Below are positions 10,799 to 20,794 of a stretch of 64,000 nucleotides of DNA, piece after piece (positions within the stretch are counted from its first letter, which is position 1; every line of letters starts with the position of its first letter). This stretch comes from Parelaphostrongylus tenuis (lineage: Eukaryota > Nematoda > Chromadorea > Rhabditida > Metastrongylidae). The notes beneath the pieces are model-generated. The model was not told the origin of the DNA and made no database searches. It saw only the letters and a program-made list of their open reading frames with translations. The stretch spans positions 23,190-87,189 of the forward strand of contig JAHQIW010000666.1 of NCBI GenBank assembly GCA_019055375.1, given 5' to 3'. The translations under genes were made by a program, and so were the position numbers.

Positions 10799-13700
10799 GT
10801 AAGTGATATGGGAACTCGTTATCTAGTTCATTGAAATCTAATAACGATATCGTTGGTGGCTTGTCGAGTGAATTATTCGTGAGTAAGCCTTTTCTTGTGA
10901 AGAGCGCCCCAGCCAAATCCCCAGCCAGTAGAAGTCTTCGTGGATCTAAAGAGATTTTTCCAATTTTGACACTGAACTGCGTGCTTCAGTTCTAAGAAAA
11001 TTTTTGGCGCCGTCGGAATTTTTCCTCACGATAAATATCCATACCATCCACCTACTACATACACAATGGACAAGTGTAAGATGCATCACTTGTCATCCCT
11101 GTAATCATCGAGTGAATTAGCAGGTACCAGTAACACTTCCATTCTTTCCTACTGCTTGCAAAAAAAGTTCAAAGGATATCCCTCATTGCACAAGTTCGCA
11201 GGGTGCCATGTCCTTCTTAAGCTTTTTGTTAAGAAATCAGACTTTTGGGCCAATGATCTTTATGCTGTGCGTTTAACATCTTGAATAATCTGCTCGGTGA
11301 CGGCTTTTGTCCCAAGGCTGTCGTAAAACAAAGTACATGTTTGGTCCAACAGAGCTTCTAGAATTCATTGCGTGAAATGACATCTACTATTTTTTATTGT
11401 TGCCGTGAGACGGAACTCGTCTCTTTACTTACATCTGCAGGCCGTAATACTAGTACCAACCTTTCGACTGTGCTTTTGATAACACCAAATGATCTTTCAC
11501 CCTACTCAAATAGTGACCAGGTTTCTCATGCGTATATAAGGCAAACAGAATCTCAGTGAGTCAAAAAAGGTGGGCACGGAGTTGGATTTTACTTGTTCCC
11601 TTCACTACATCCTCGATGTTCAAAAAGCTCCTAAAGGGGCTTGCTTCCTTGTGTTCAACAATGGAGCTAAATCGTTCATTGTGATGACTTTCCGTTTGAG
11701 ATAGACGTAACTGGAACATTTGGAGATACGGCGTTGAGTATCATTGGGCACTCAAAACTAGTAAGTTGGGAAAAAGTTCTGAGAAAATGTTTGTAACTTT
11801 TTGAGTATCAGCCATTTTTTGTGTTTTTGGGCTATTTGAAAGCCCGTCTTCTCCCGCGTTGATTGGTGTATAATTTATCTACTTATTTCAAGACGGAGTT
11901 AGCAAGCGAGCAGATTAGTTGTTGATGATGCACGAATGGCTGTTGGGGTTCAAATGCAACGATGTCAAGTGATCGCATCAATCTGGGCTTAGGGCGAAAA
12001 CACAGTGCAAAAGTACGGCGTACAGGTGGTTCAAAAAATTTGACGAATGGTGAAGAACGTTTCGTTAAATGGAGCACTGATTGCGCGACAAAAAGCAGTA
12101 CCGATATTGAATTCCACAATTCGGTCATTCATTTCTTCACTAGGAAGAAATCTGAATTTTATGCTCGCGGAGTCGATCTTCTGCCGAAGAAATGGCAGGA
12201 AGCTTAAAGGGGAGTACTCTGACTAATAGTTTTGTCCTTGTTCGGGTGTAACAGGTGCGAAAAAAACGTTTTCCGAGCTTTCTCAGAACTTATTTCCCAA
12301 CCTATTAATTAGTCCCTCATGTATACGGTTTTTGTGAGATTCAGTCGTAGACCAGTGTCTCCACAAGCGTGCTTGAAATTTGTAAACTTTCGTGCTGCCT
12401 GGCTGATCTTGCTATTAGAAGAACGGTGTCATCTGCGAACCAAAGATAGGCTAATTTTCAACCATTGATTTTCACTCTCTTGTTGCCCATTCTAATGTTC
12501 GCATTACAATTTGGAAGGCGGCGAAAATTTTTGCGAGATCGTACTACTTGTATTTTGCTTGTAAGATCTTTGTAGAGCTTGCGAAGTTTTTCCATGTTCC
12601 GAGAGGGAACGCTGTAGCTAACCAAAGCTTTTATATATGTTTCTGTTTCAAATGACTCAAACACCTTCTTCAGATTGATAGAAAAGAGACAGAGCGGTCT
12701 TTTTCTGTTGTAGCTTCATGAAACTTCAGTAGGCCATGTAACCGCGTAGATGTGCTTGTTGTGTTGAATGGTTTTCGATTCCTATCTACTTACATAGCTT
12801 ACTTTCCTCAAATTCCGTTAATCCTGTTTGGGGTTACTTGACCAAAATATATACAGACGGCAGGCGGCAAGCAGATTGTCACTGTCGTGGAACGCCTAAC
12901 TTTTCGAACAATGACACTGTCTTCCTAGTTTTACACTGACTAGGAACCTTTCATTTTTGCAGGAAATGTGTGGGTATTGATCCATTGTTATGGGATAGTC
13001 TGTAAGAATGCTCAAAGCCTTTGAGGTTGATACGCCAGTGGCTCGCGTACACTTCGACGTTATTGCCCAGTCCATAAGAGCCACACGCTCCATACTGAAT
13101 CCATAGCAGAGAAGGGGAGATGCGTTTTCTTCCTTAGCATGTGATTGTGTTTACCACCATATTTTACTCAGTCGATGGACTACGGCTGGTAGTGAATGTG
13201 TAGACATACTTCCAATCGGTTGTTTTAAACCTCGCTATAAACGTTCATTATAGTCTGTGAGAATGCTTGAAACCTTCTCGAAGTTGATTCGTCAGTGGCT
13301 GAAGAACGCTTCGACGGTATCGCCCTCCCTGTCAGAGACACACGCCCCATACGTACGCAAGCCACTGACATGTCAACTTCGAAAAACCTTCAAACATTCT
13401 TACGCACTATACTGAATGTATACAGCGAGATTTGGAAACAACCAGTTGGAAGTATGTTGGCGAGAACTTTTGCGAAGTCCTTGCACTTTACGTCTTCTTT
13501 GGAGCATCTATACTTATCCTTTCTAGAAGAGGTGAAATCATTACTCAGCTGTCTAGATGAAGCTTTTAAACTGTTCGCGTGTTCGGTGAAAATTGTAAAG
13601 GTTTGGTGCTAACATAAAATTTTAGGGAGACGTATTCAGCGGCGCTCGTTAGGTGGAGTTGCAGCGAGAAAAGGTGACTATCCATGGATTGTTTCTGTAA

Positions 13701-16700
13701 ACGCCCCGGGCAAAGGTAAGTGTCTTTCGTGTAGTTCTCTGCCATTTCAAGGTTAAATTTACCATATCCGTCAAAAGCAACTACAATGAAATCACGTTTA
13801 CCAACAGCATGTTCTGGAGTGATGATCTCACATCGCTATTTTCTGACTGCTGCCCACTGCTTCACAAGAGAATTACGAAATTACAGATCGCTGTGTCACC
13901 GCGTTCGCAATCTATCGTCTGTTTGCTTCCACTCGATTTTGTATTGTAGCAATAATTAGCTCACAAATCACTAACGTATGCAACAAGTGATGACCACAGG
14001 ATTTTGAGCGAATTTTAGGGATCTATATGAACGAATGGATGAGGCGAAAATCAGTGTTTACGTTGGAAGTCACTGCAGATTTCCATTTATGTGCTCGTAC
14101 GAAACTCCTCGATACAGGGTCGCGAAAGTACTATGAAGAAGTTTGCAAGTGCCTTTGCAACAGCTTCACTATTTCCCATTCAAAGCTTAAAGTGCAGATT
14201 AGAGATCAACGTTTTCGTTCATAAATGTCTTTCAGAAAGTAAATCATATGTCTTTGTCGTTTATTCTTGTTTCAGATGTATGTTTACCCTGATTACAATT
14301 CTTGCAACCTTTACCACGATATAGCTATAGCGGCAATTTCGGAAAATCTTCATGGGGATGGGATGCCAGTTTGCATGCCTACTGAAAACGAGCATATACC
14401 CGAGAACTTGGTAGCGGCTGGATATGGGTTCAATCGTGAGTTTAGTAATAAGAATTAAATTCCAATCTGAGTGAGATTATAAAGTGTCTTACTTTTCCAG
14501 CACATGACAGCCATCGTCGCCTTCTTCACGCTGTTAAGCTAACATTCTACAGGCTTGGTGATCCAGATCAATTCCTTACGCTTACCAAGAATAGGTCTAT
14601 TTGCCGTGTAAGTTAATGATATTGTATGAAGAGAAAAAGTTTATTAAAAATATTGTTATGAATACATGAGAGGACGACACCACGTTTATAATACTTTGGC
14701 TCCCAACCTATCTTCTGTAAGGCTCAAAATTAGGAAGAACAGTTTCGAGCCTAACCCGTAAGCGATAACGCTTACGGATGGAGTTTCGGCAGGAAAATCG
14801 CCTCTAACAAAACTTATAACATGACCAAGGTATCAGCAATATTGTCTCGTTAAAATAAATAAAAGCAGCTATAGGCCGCTGCAGATGTTTGGTATGGCAT
14901 TTCGATTACTAGACGCACGTTTCGATGCTCTTCCACACATCATTGATACCACATGCCTTTCGCTTCATCCACTAACTAAGAGCAGCGGCGCTGAAGAAGT
15001 ATCTGTCCACGTCAAGTGAAAAGATCACTTGATAATGCGGGTGCAGAGAGATTTTTGGTCGATTGTTCACGACTGGTAAAATTGAATGCAGTAATACCTT
15101 TCTAATCGGCTATTTTTGAGACCTAGCCTAGAATTCGGATTAATCTATTAGAATTTGTGATTGAGGAATCTATATTATTCGATTCAGTTCCGTTGTCGGA
15201 AAGGCTTTTCATAAGATCTCTTATGCTAAACGAATAATTTTCATTGGACTGTGGGTAATCATTTTGAAGCCTAGATAATTGTAAATTGAAAATGTCCTTG
15301 TTTTTGAAAGCCTATTGCAGCGCTGTAGCATTCAAAATAAAATTATGTTTTACATGGGCCGCGCGCTTTTATTATTATCACCCTTACATTTCGCTGGCAG
15401 CACGAAAAGCATATGGAAGTGAAAAGGAAATCTTCGAACATTAAGCTGAAGCTTTTTTTAGAGAGGAGAAAAATCTCAATTTCAACAGGAACAATCACAT
15501 TCCGTATTTTAACCGCGACAAAAGTGGTCTCTAGATCACGACAACAATCCATAAGTATCACAAATCCCAGACGATTGTCATTTCGAGCGTGTTCTGAAGC
15601 TTACCTTCTTCTCTGTTACAATACAATGCAGTAAGACGGTCTAAAAAATCTTGTCAGAAGGGCTCACTCATCTATAAAAAACAATTTCATCTCCTCAGCT
15701 AAAGCGCTGTAATGGAGCCTATTATGTTTGCAAGTCATTTTCTAGATTCTTGAGATTTGCGGAATTCAGTAGTTGGTGATTGTTCAAGGAAAGAGCCCTA
15801 CCTAGCGAAATATAAACGCGATCACGCATAGCGTGTGAAACAAAATTCTTATTTCCTAATTCTACATCGTATAAGAAAGTCTTTTTCAGAAACAACTGTA
15901 TTTTGAACTCAAAATGTTCTAGCTTTCGAATAATTACTAAAAATTCGAAAAAAGTCTTTTTCCAGCGAAAAGGGCTTCTTCAAAAAACCCTTTCCGAGAA
16001 CACAGTTTTAACAAATATTTTATGATTACATTAAATTTTAATCGAGATCTCAAAACAATTAATTAGAGAGATACAAAACATGATTTAAAAGCGCTAGTCA
16101 AGAAAACGCGAAGTCATTGAATATTTTGAATCGTGAGCTAATACGTAACCGTATCCATGTCCGCTCGTGTACTGCACAAATCGCATATTCTGTCTTAAAG
16201 GTCGATATGACTGCATGAGTTTGAGTGCAGTTGTCTCTGATCTGTTGTAAGATTTATGGAGGCGAACATACTGGTGAAGCTTGTAGACAACTATGTGCCC
16301 GTTTCAATGAACACCTAAGTGATATAGTTAGAGCCGAATGAAACATTCCACAAGGTCTGTGGGACATTAAGACATGAAGTAGAATATTATGAAATGGAAG
16401 CCACCATCATCACACAGTAATCTAAAATTCTAGCGCGTGAAATTGTGGAATTCTTGCAGCATTCTAAATAGATCTCAGAAAACCAAAATGAATCGTAAAG
16501 AAAAACCTTGTTGATACGCTTGAGCGCACGCAATATTTTTTGTGACTTCTCAGACTGGTATTTTCACTCAAGAGAGTCGCATTGCCCATTTGCGTCGTTA
16601 ATCTTTCAGCAGAACAGTTTAGGCTTTGTGATGTATATGTTTGAGCCATGCAGGAACTTGGCTGAGTAGGTTGAATTAACTTGAACTTTTTATGCTGTAG

Positions 16701-17236
16701 AGAGCGAATTCTACCGAAGCGTCAGTCGATATTGTGTACAATAAATTTTGTTACAGACACCCTTTGCGGGAAGTAATGAAAAAATCCTCATTCAAAAGGA
16801 TGTTTCTTCTATTCAACATCTTTTATAGGGCGATAGTGGTGGACCACTGTTCAAAATTTCTGAAAACAAAGCCGTCCTGCTCGGCATCACCACTTCAAAC
16901 AGAGGCCCCTGTGAAGGACCCGATTATTCACAAGGTTTCACAAATACAACTCAATGTTCCTAGATTGATATCCTTATACTTTTTGTTTTTATTTCTGACA
17001 ATGCTTTCATTTATGAAATTTTTCCAACACAAACAGGTAGGTTGGGCATGAATCAAGACTGTCTATGGCATACAATCTAGTCTTTCAAAAATTATGTTTT
17101 TGAACACCTTCTTGCTCAATCGATTTAAACAGCTGTAAATCGACTTTTGATGAACTGTTCTCTGAAGACATATGTAAACAAATATATTGGAAGAAGCAAC
17201 ATAAAAAATATTAGTTGCATTGACGGGAATGAATAA
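10663..17236 (+). CDS. Secreted chymotrypsin-like serine protease (S1 family), multi-exon
   Basis: Joined exons: 10663-10798, 13626-13715, 13778-13892, 14019-14127, 14276-14435, 14501-14607, 16829-16934 and tentatively 17133-17236. All introns are GT-AG and phases match. The start ATG opens a signal peptide (MDLLIAVLLTTIISQGYACK). The propeptide ends QRRSLGGVAARKGDYPW, the usual R/IVGG activation site but with Ser-Leu. Catalytic residues are intact: His in LTAAHCF (codon 13855-13857), Asp in YHDIAI (14318-14320), Ser in GDSGGPLF (16835-16837). The residue six before the Ser (position 189, chymotrypsin numbering) is Ser, in SICRGDSGG, which suggests chymotrypsin- rather than trypsin-like specificity. 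It probably acts outside the cell, for example in digestion or secretions (inference). Weak points are the exon 3 acceptor (CAAAAG) and donor (GTGTCA), and the last exon. If exon 7 is not spliced at 16934 the frame stops at 16961-16963, losing the usual C-terminal helix. Confidence 0.85.
11080..12975 (-). mobile_element. LINE copy C, decayed fragment in protease intron 1
   Basis: Two blocks, 11080-11758 and 12313-12975, align in order with copy A (about 2940-3640 and 3645-4350). Shared pieces include GTGGGCACGGAGTTGGATTT, AGATAGACGTAACTGGA and CATTTTTGCAGG against CATTCTGACAGG. The blocks are separated exactly by a mariner derivative, so the LINE is older than the mariner insertion. It is more diverged than copies A and B. 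Confidence 0.75.
11761..12309 (+). mobile_element. Internally deleted mariner element nested in LINE copy C
   Basis: Terminal inverted repeats of about 25 bp are readable: left AGTTGGGAAAAAGTTCTGAG, right (reverse complement) AGGTTGGGAAATAAGTTCTG, each next to TA. Inside, one frame gives AYRWFKKFDEW, the end of the N-terminal DNA-binding region, and another gives STDIEFHNSVIHFF then FYARGVDLLPKKWQEA, the transposase C-terminus. The whole catalytic DDD region is missing, so this is a non-autonomous derivative of about 550 bp. Confidence 0.85.
12960..13110. repeat. Partial copy of the 13.2-13.5 kb hairpin repeat
   Basis: The stretch from ATAGTCTGTAAGAATGCTC through GCCAGTGGCT and CTTCGACG to ACACGCTCCATACTGAAT parallels the left arm and loop of the inverted repeat that starts at about 13195. 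Confidence 0.55.
13195..13466. repeat. Foldback repeat with arms of about 110 bp, protease intron 1
   Basis: The left arm (about 13195-13306) and right arm (about 13356-13466) are reverse complements at roughly 75-80% by eye. Examples are CATACTTCCAATCGGTTGTT against AACAACCAGTTGGAAGTATG, and CGAAGTTGATTCGTCAGTGG against CCACTGACATGTCAACTTCG. The loop is about 50 bp. It lies 160 bp upstream of exon 2. The 105-codon frame at 13295-13612 crosses it and is not a gene. Confidence 0.8.
13626..13715 (+). CDS. Protease exon 2: activation site and start of mature enzyme
   Basis: The acceptor is AAATTTTAG and the donor AAAG/GTAAGT. It encodes GRRIQRRSLGG, where zymogen cleavage after Arg is expected, then the first strands of the mature chain (KGDYPWIVSVNAPGK). 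The new N-terminal residue would be Ser instead of the usual Ile or Val. Confidence 0.82.
13778..13892 (+). CDS. Protease exon 3: catalytic histidine
   Basis: Encodes TACSGVMISHRYFLTAAHCF, with the Cys42-Cys58 pair and catalytic His57 of S1 proteases. The acceptor CCGTCAAAAG and donor CT/GTGTCA are poor, but they are the sites that keep phase with both neighbours. Confidence 0.75.
14019..14127 (+). CDS. Protease exon 4
   Basis: The acceptor is GAATTTTAG. The frame reads DLYERMDEAKISVYVGSHCR and continues to YRVAK, where a GTACTA donor gives phase 0 into exon 5. This is the loop and strand region between catalytic His and Asp. Reading through instead meets a stop within two codons. Confidence 0.75.
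14276..14435 (+). CDS. Protease exon 5: catalytic aspartate
   Basis: Acceptor TTGTTTCAG, donor C/GTGAGT. It reads MYVYPDYNSCNLYHDIAIAA. Catalytic Asp102 is the D of HDIAI, followed by PVCMPTENE and AAGYGFN, all in the order expected of S1 proteases. Confidence 0.85.
14501..14607 (+). CDS. Protease exon 6
   Basis: Acceptor ACTTTTCCAG, donor CGT/GTAAGT. It encodes HRRLLHAVKLTFY and ends NRSICR, so the Cys191 region and the specificity residue (Ser at 189) lie here, just before the exon carrying the nucleophile. Confidence 0.85.
15170..15985. repeat. Foldback element F1 in protease intron 6
   Basis: The left arm (about 15170-15420, with GCATTCAAAATAAAATTATG and TTTCGCTGGCAGCACGAAAA) and right arm (about 15780-15985, with GAAATATAAACGCGATCACG and CTACATCGTATAAGAAAG) are diverged inverted copies of the unit also seen at 20440, 56005 and 63140. 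Open frames at 15343-15634 lie within the arms and are not genes. Confidence 0.6.
16829..16934 (+). CDS. Protease exon 7: catalytic serine
   Basis: Acceptor TCTTTTATAG. It begins GDSGGPLFK, so catalytic Ser195 is encoded by 16835-16837, then KAVLLGITTSNRGPCEGP, the strand lining the substrate pocket. It may end at CAAG/GTTTCA or run on for nine more codons to the TAG at 16961. Confidence 0.85.
17133..17236 (+). CDS. Possible protease exon 8
   Basis: After the acceptor GATTTAAACAG the phase fits exon 7. The frame reads LKTYVNKYIG then a short tail to TAA at 17234-17236. KTYVNKYIG resembles the TYV.KY..W helix that closes S1 proteases, but the match is short. An AATAAA overlaps the stop and could be the polyadenylation signal. 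Confidence 0.35.
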
Positions 17237-17239
17237 ATA

Positions 17240-18425
17240 GGTAAATATTGGACAACCCAACGATCTCTTTCGCATTTCGACGCTCTCATTCAATAAATCA
17301 CTCGAAGAAATCATTTAATAAACAACATAGTCACCCTCATGGTTAACGATCCACGACCGTTTGCTGTATACAGATTGGATCTCCTTCCCCGCAAAGTATG
17401 GGGTTATATATATCATATCATAGGAAATATCAATCAAGTTGCAAAGGTCGAGCACATATAAGCTTGTCATAGCCTTCCCGTTGTTCCTCCCGCATAAGCT
17501 GTTTCAGGGCGCGGCAGAGTAGCCCGATAGACAAATATCAAGGCTACACGCTGAATGCGGTACCGTCGTATAGCCATTTCTCTAAGAACTGGGAGTCGAC
17601 TTTGAAATGTGAGGTCGATCTTGGAGAAGGGCGACACTGAGTTGTTCTGCCCGCTTTTCTCGCATTGCTGCTAACTTCCCGGAGTTGTTTCTCGTATACG
17701 TCGGTACCGTTTGTCTGCTTGTAGTCTAAGAGCTCCCCAAACAGCAGGCCCTGTCATTTTCAGAAACCAAGAGTATAATCTTCCAATTATGAAACCTGGA
17801 CTTCGGTTGAGCTGGCGAATCTTCGCCGCAGGGCAGCCAGATAGCACGTGTTCTTTAGTAGTAGATCCAGAACTCGTCTTTAATGATTATCGAACATTCT
17901 CCAACATAACACAGTCTTTTCGAAATAGCTCGATTAAAAACTAAGAAATTGGAAGAAACAGGAGTGCGAAAGAAATCAAGGGCAACTCGAAAACTTGCGT
18001 GGAGCAGTAGAAAATCACACAAATTGTGATGCATGCGCCAACTGACTGGCTTAAAATTGTGGCTTTCAATGTCTGCATTTCTCTGGCGAGGAATTTCTTC
18101 CTTCGCAATCAGAACAAAAAACCGATGAATAGAACGACTATCTCAGGAAAAAAGTTTCACAGAGGCGCTACTAATCACTGGTTATTAGATAAATGGTGAT
18201 GTCAAAATACGAGGAGCAAGTTAATTCTCAGCAATATCCTCCTATTCTTTGATTTCCTTAATGGAGAAGAAGTTCAGAAATGGCTCCAGCGGTTCAGAAA
18301 TGTGTTTAGAAGGTTAAAAACAAAATGGTGCGCATATTGTAATACCGAAATTTTAGCAGTGTTTCAATGAACAAATCTTGTTAGCAATTTTGTGCCTGCT
18401 TTAACCCGTCTAGAACGGCAGTTCA
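17240..18425. other. No recognisable gene downstream of the protease
   Basis: AT-rich. A 77-codon frame at 17711-17944 follows a CATTTTCAG acceptor-like site but has no recognisable domain and no partner exon. Confidence 0.35.
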
Positions 18426-18431
18426 AATAGG

Positions 18432-18522
18432 CTAGCAGCGAGAGTGCGACACCACACGATTCGTTGACTAGCTGCGAGAGTGGTGAAACAGCACACGATT
18501 TTCGTTGACTAGCTGCCGTTTT
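18432..18522 (+). repeat. Short tandem repeat, three partial units
   Basis: CTAGCAGCGAGAGTG, CTAGCTGCGAGAGTGG and CTAGCTGCCG begin at about 18432, 18468 and 18509. The first two units continue to CACACGATTCGTTGA and CACACGATTTTCGTTGA. The block is bracketed by AACGGCAG and CTGCCGTT, an inverted pair. Confidence 0.6.
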
Positions 18523-18529
18523 TTCTCTA

Positions 18530-19560
18530 TTTTGGAAAAAATGTTACGTTATACGTATTATTTCGATACACCTGAATTTACTATTAACGTTCGTATACTT
18601 TTGACGTTCATGTAACTCTTATATGTGATTTGACTGTGTCACTACCTCTTGACATAGAGAAAACAAAGTATTCCAGCCTTCGTTTCCATGTTTGGAGTGA
18701 AAGTCGCAATACACTCTTCAATAGCCTGCTTCTAAACGGCGCTGACGGAGTGTAACGGTTTAGACGATACATAAAAGGGCGGTTTCTGAGACTGGAGTAG
18801 GTGCGTAATCTACGAATGTGCAATTGTTCAGCATCATGCCATTTGATGGCGCTCGTCAGGTGCGCAAGACGGCGTTATGCTTGGGTGCCAAGAAGCAATC
18901 AAATTTTACGAGCTAATCGTGAGAGGTGTTTGGTATTTGAATGTGTAGAGAAAGATTATCTATGGTACACAAAAGAATGATAAGTGGAAAAACACGATTA
19001 TCAAAGAGGTTAAGTTTTTACTAGGTTTGGGTATGCAAATGAGTGTTGCCAAGATGCTTCATCTGAAAAATTACTACAGCAGTGGTCAAGCTCTGGGGGA
19101 GAGCGCCATAAGAGCATATGCCATGCCAAGGAACAGATTTGCAAGGTGGAATGGAAGTGCTACACCTATTGTACGAGACCAAAACACCAGTGGAGCATGT
19201 CAATAAGGTACGCAAAGATGTATACAGCTTTAGGAGAGATTGATGCAGCGATGAGTTTATGATGCCCTTTAAGATAAGAATTATATTCTACCAGAAAGGT
19301 CTCCACAAAAAACACAATACTTGGTAAGGCAGTTCAAACAGGAAGGTCTAGGATAGTCCACTTGCAACATGATGTTCTGCGAAGATGCAAGCGCAACTCA
19401 TTGGGCGGGCATATTGCAGATAGTGTTATGATAAACGTAATAGACGAAATTCTACATGGAGCAGACACCTTTGTACTGGCGCTTGCTACATTAGTGTAGC
19501 ACTGAGAGTCTCTTGCAGAGGAATGTACTTAACCATGATGTACAGGAGAAAAGGGAACAA
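18530..19560. other. No recognisable gene
   Basis: Mixed sequence with several medium open stretches on both strands (for example - strand 18608-18823 and + strand about 19320-19500) that match no family I can name. It may be a decayed repeat or gene. Confidence 0.3.
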
Positions 19561-19574
19561 CTAAGGAAGTTTAT

Positions 19575-20042
19575 ATGAGCAGATGTATCTCAGCCACTTG
19601 TCAGAAGACGCCGCTCTTCAGCCGAAAACTAGCCGCGTTCTCTGAAGGGCGTCCTTTAGTTCCCCCCAAGTCTTCAGCAACCGAGACATCAAAATCAACG
19701 CCGCCTAGTATCAGCAGCAAGTTTTGTGGGACCAACCCGAACATTGGACTACTCACCACCTTGGCGAAGACGAATTACGCTTCAGCAAGACTGGGATTCT
19801 ACGCACTCGGCTCGCTCAGCGACTGCCATCCGCCAATAGATGTTTCCAGGTTTTTCCGACAAGGGAATTTGGCCGCTAGGTTTGCCGGATGTCAGTGTGA
19901 ATTACTCTGTCTGATGTGCACTGGAGGAGAAATCTTGCTTACTCTCTACATTACCATAGACTCGCTTATATGGCTCTTTCACACGCGCTGGAAACCAAAT
20001 AACGGTGGAAACGTGTGCGGGCATAATTGGAAATTTTTGTGA
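19575..20042 (+). CDS. Unrecognised 155-codon open frame, doubtful
   Basis: The longest + strand frame outside the repeats. It is Ser/Pro-rich at first (LVPPKSSATETSKSTPPSIS) and hydrophobic late (ILLTLYITIDSLIWLF), with no domain I recognise and no splice context. The - strand of the same DNA is also unusually open at about 19600-19740 and reads in a protein-like way (FGLVPQNLLLILGGVDFDVS). The real coding strand, if any, may therefore be the minus, with stops marking decay. Local GC is higher than the surroundings. It could be a fragment of an unrecognised transposon. Confidence 0.18.
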   Translation: MSRCISATCQKTPLFSRKLAAFSEGRPLVPPKSSATETSKSTPPSISSKFCGTNPNIGLLTTLAKTNYASARLGFYALGSLSDCHPPIDVSRFFRQGNLAARFAGCQCELLCLMCTGGEILLTLYITIDSLIWLFHTRWKPNNGGNVCGHNWKFL

Positions 20043-20233
20043 GCAACTTCGTAGATGCATAAAAGCCAAATTTGTTCACTGATATAATTATTGATCAAAC
20101 AGACATAATAATCCTCCAAATGAATGAATTTATTTGTTTATGCAGTGTTTCTTTTTTGTTGAAAGACCTAAAAAAAATTATCGGAACTTTTTGCGTACCG
20201 TGTAAATATATATGTGAATCTATAGGCGTATAT

Positions 20234-20315
20234 AATACATATATATATATATATTTTATATTTGTTATATAATATATCATAAATATGTTATATATTTAAT
20301 ATATCATATACATTC
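20234..20315. repeat. AT-rich simple repeat
   Basis: (TA)n-like run followed by ATATATCATAAATATGTTAT-type sequence, almost pure A+T and partly self-complementary. Confidence 0.8.
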
Positions 20316-20439
20316 ACGGTTCTTTGTGATTATGATGACAAATAAAAAACTGATTTCATTCGCTGAACCTGATTTCATTCGCTGGATGGAAACATTTCAA
20401 AAGAATGCAGGCAACCGTTCGAAAGGATAAATTTATGAT

Positions 20440-20790
20440 TACAGTCCCACGTTACTGGTTTTTTGAAACACCATTTCATAACGCTGTAACATTCAAAAAA
20501 TCACCTTTCATAAAACCACGTGTTTTTTCTCTTATCTCGCTTATATTTCGCTAGACAAAACTCCTTCCCTAAAGTGCTATTATTGAAACTGTAGCGGAAG
20601 CTTCAAAAAAGTCACAAATGTGTCTGCTTTTCGTAAAGCTCTTTCTGACCTTTTGATCTCTTTTGCTCCTTTGATTTGTACTTTGAACCTCGACGGACAG
20701 AGCTCCTTCTTTAGACTATTTGTAATCATTTAACAGCGTAGTGTCTTATGATTCTAGTAACGTGCTCAACTTCTGAAATTATGACTTGGC
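20440..20790 (+). repeat. Foldback-family fragment F2
   Basis: CATTTCATAACGCTGTAACA, ATATTTCGCTAGACAAAACT and two tandem versions of a unit ending AGACTATT/GTAATCA parallel 63240-63540. Only one arm was recognised. A direct duplication CTGATTTCATTCGCTG lies just upstream, at about 20350-20386. Confidence 0.5.
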
Positions 20791-20794
20791 AGGG

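Noticed and set aside
17711..17944. 77-codon frame after a CATTTTCAG site, considered as the last protease exon
   Set aside because: It does not resemble the S1 C-terminus. The 17133-17236 candidate fits phase and motif better.
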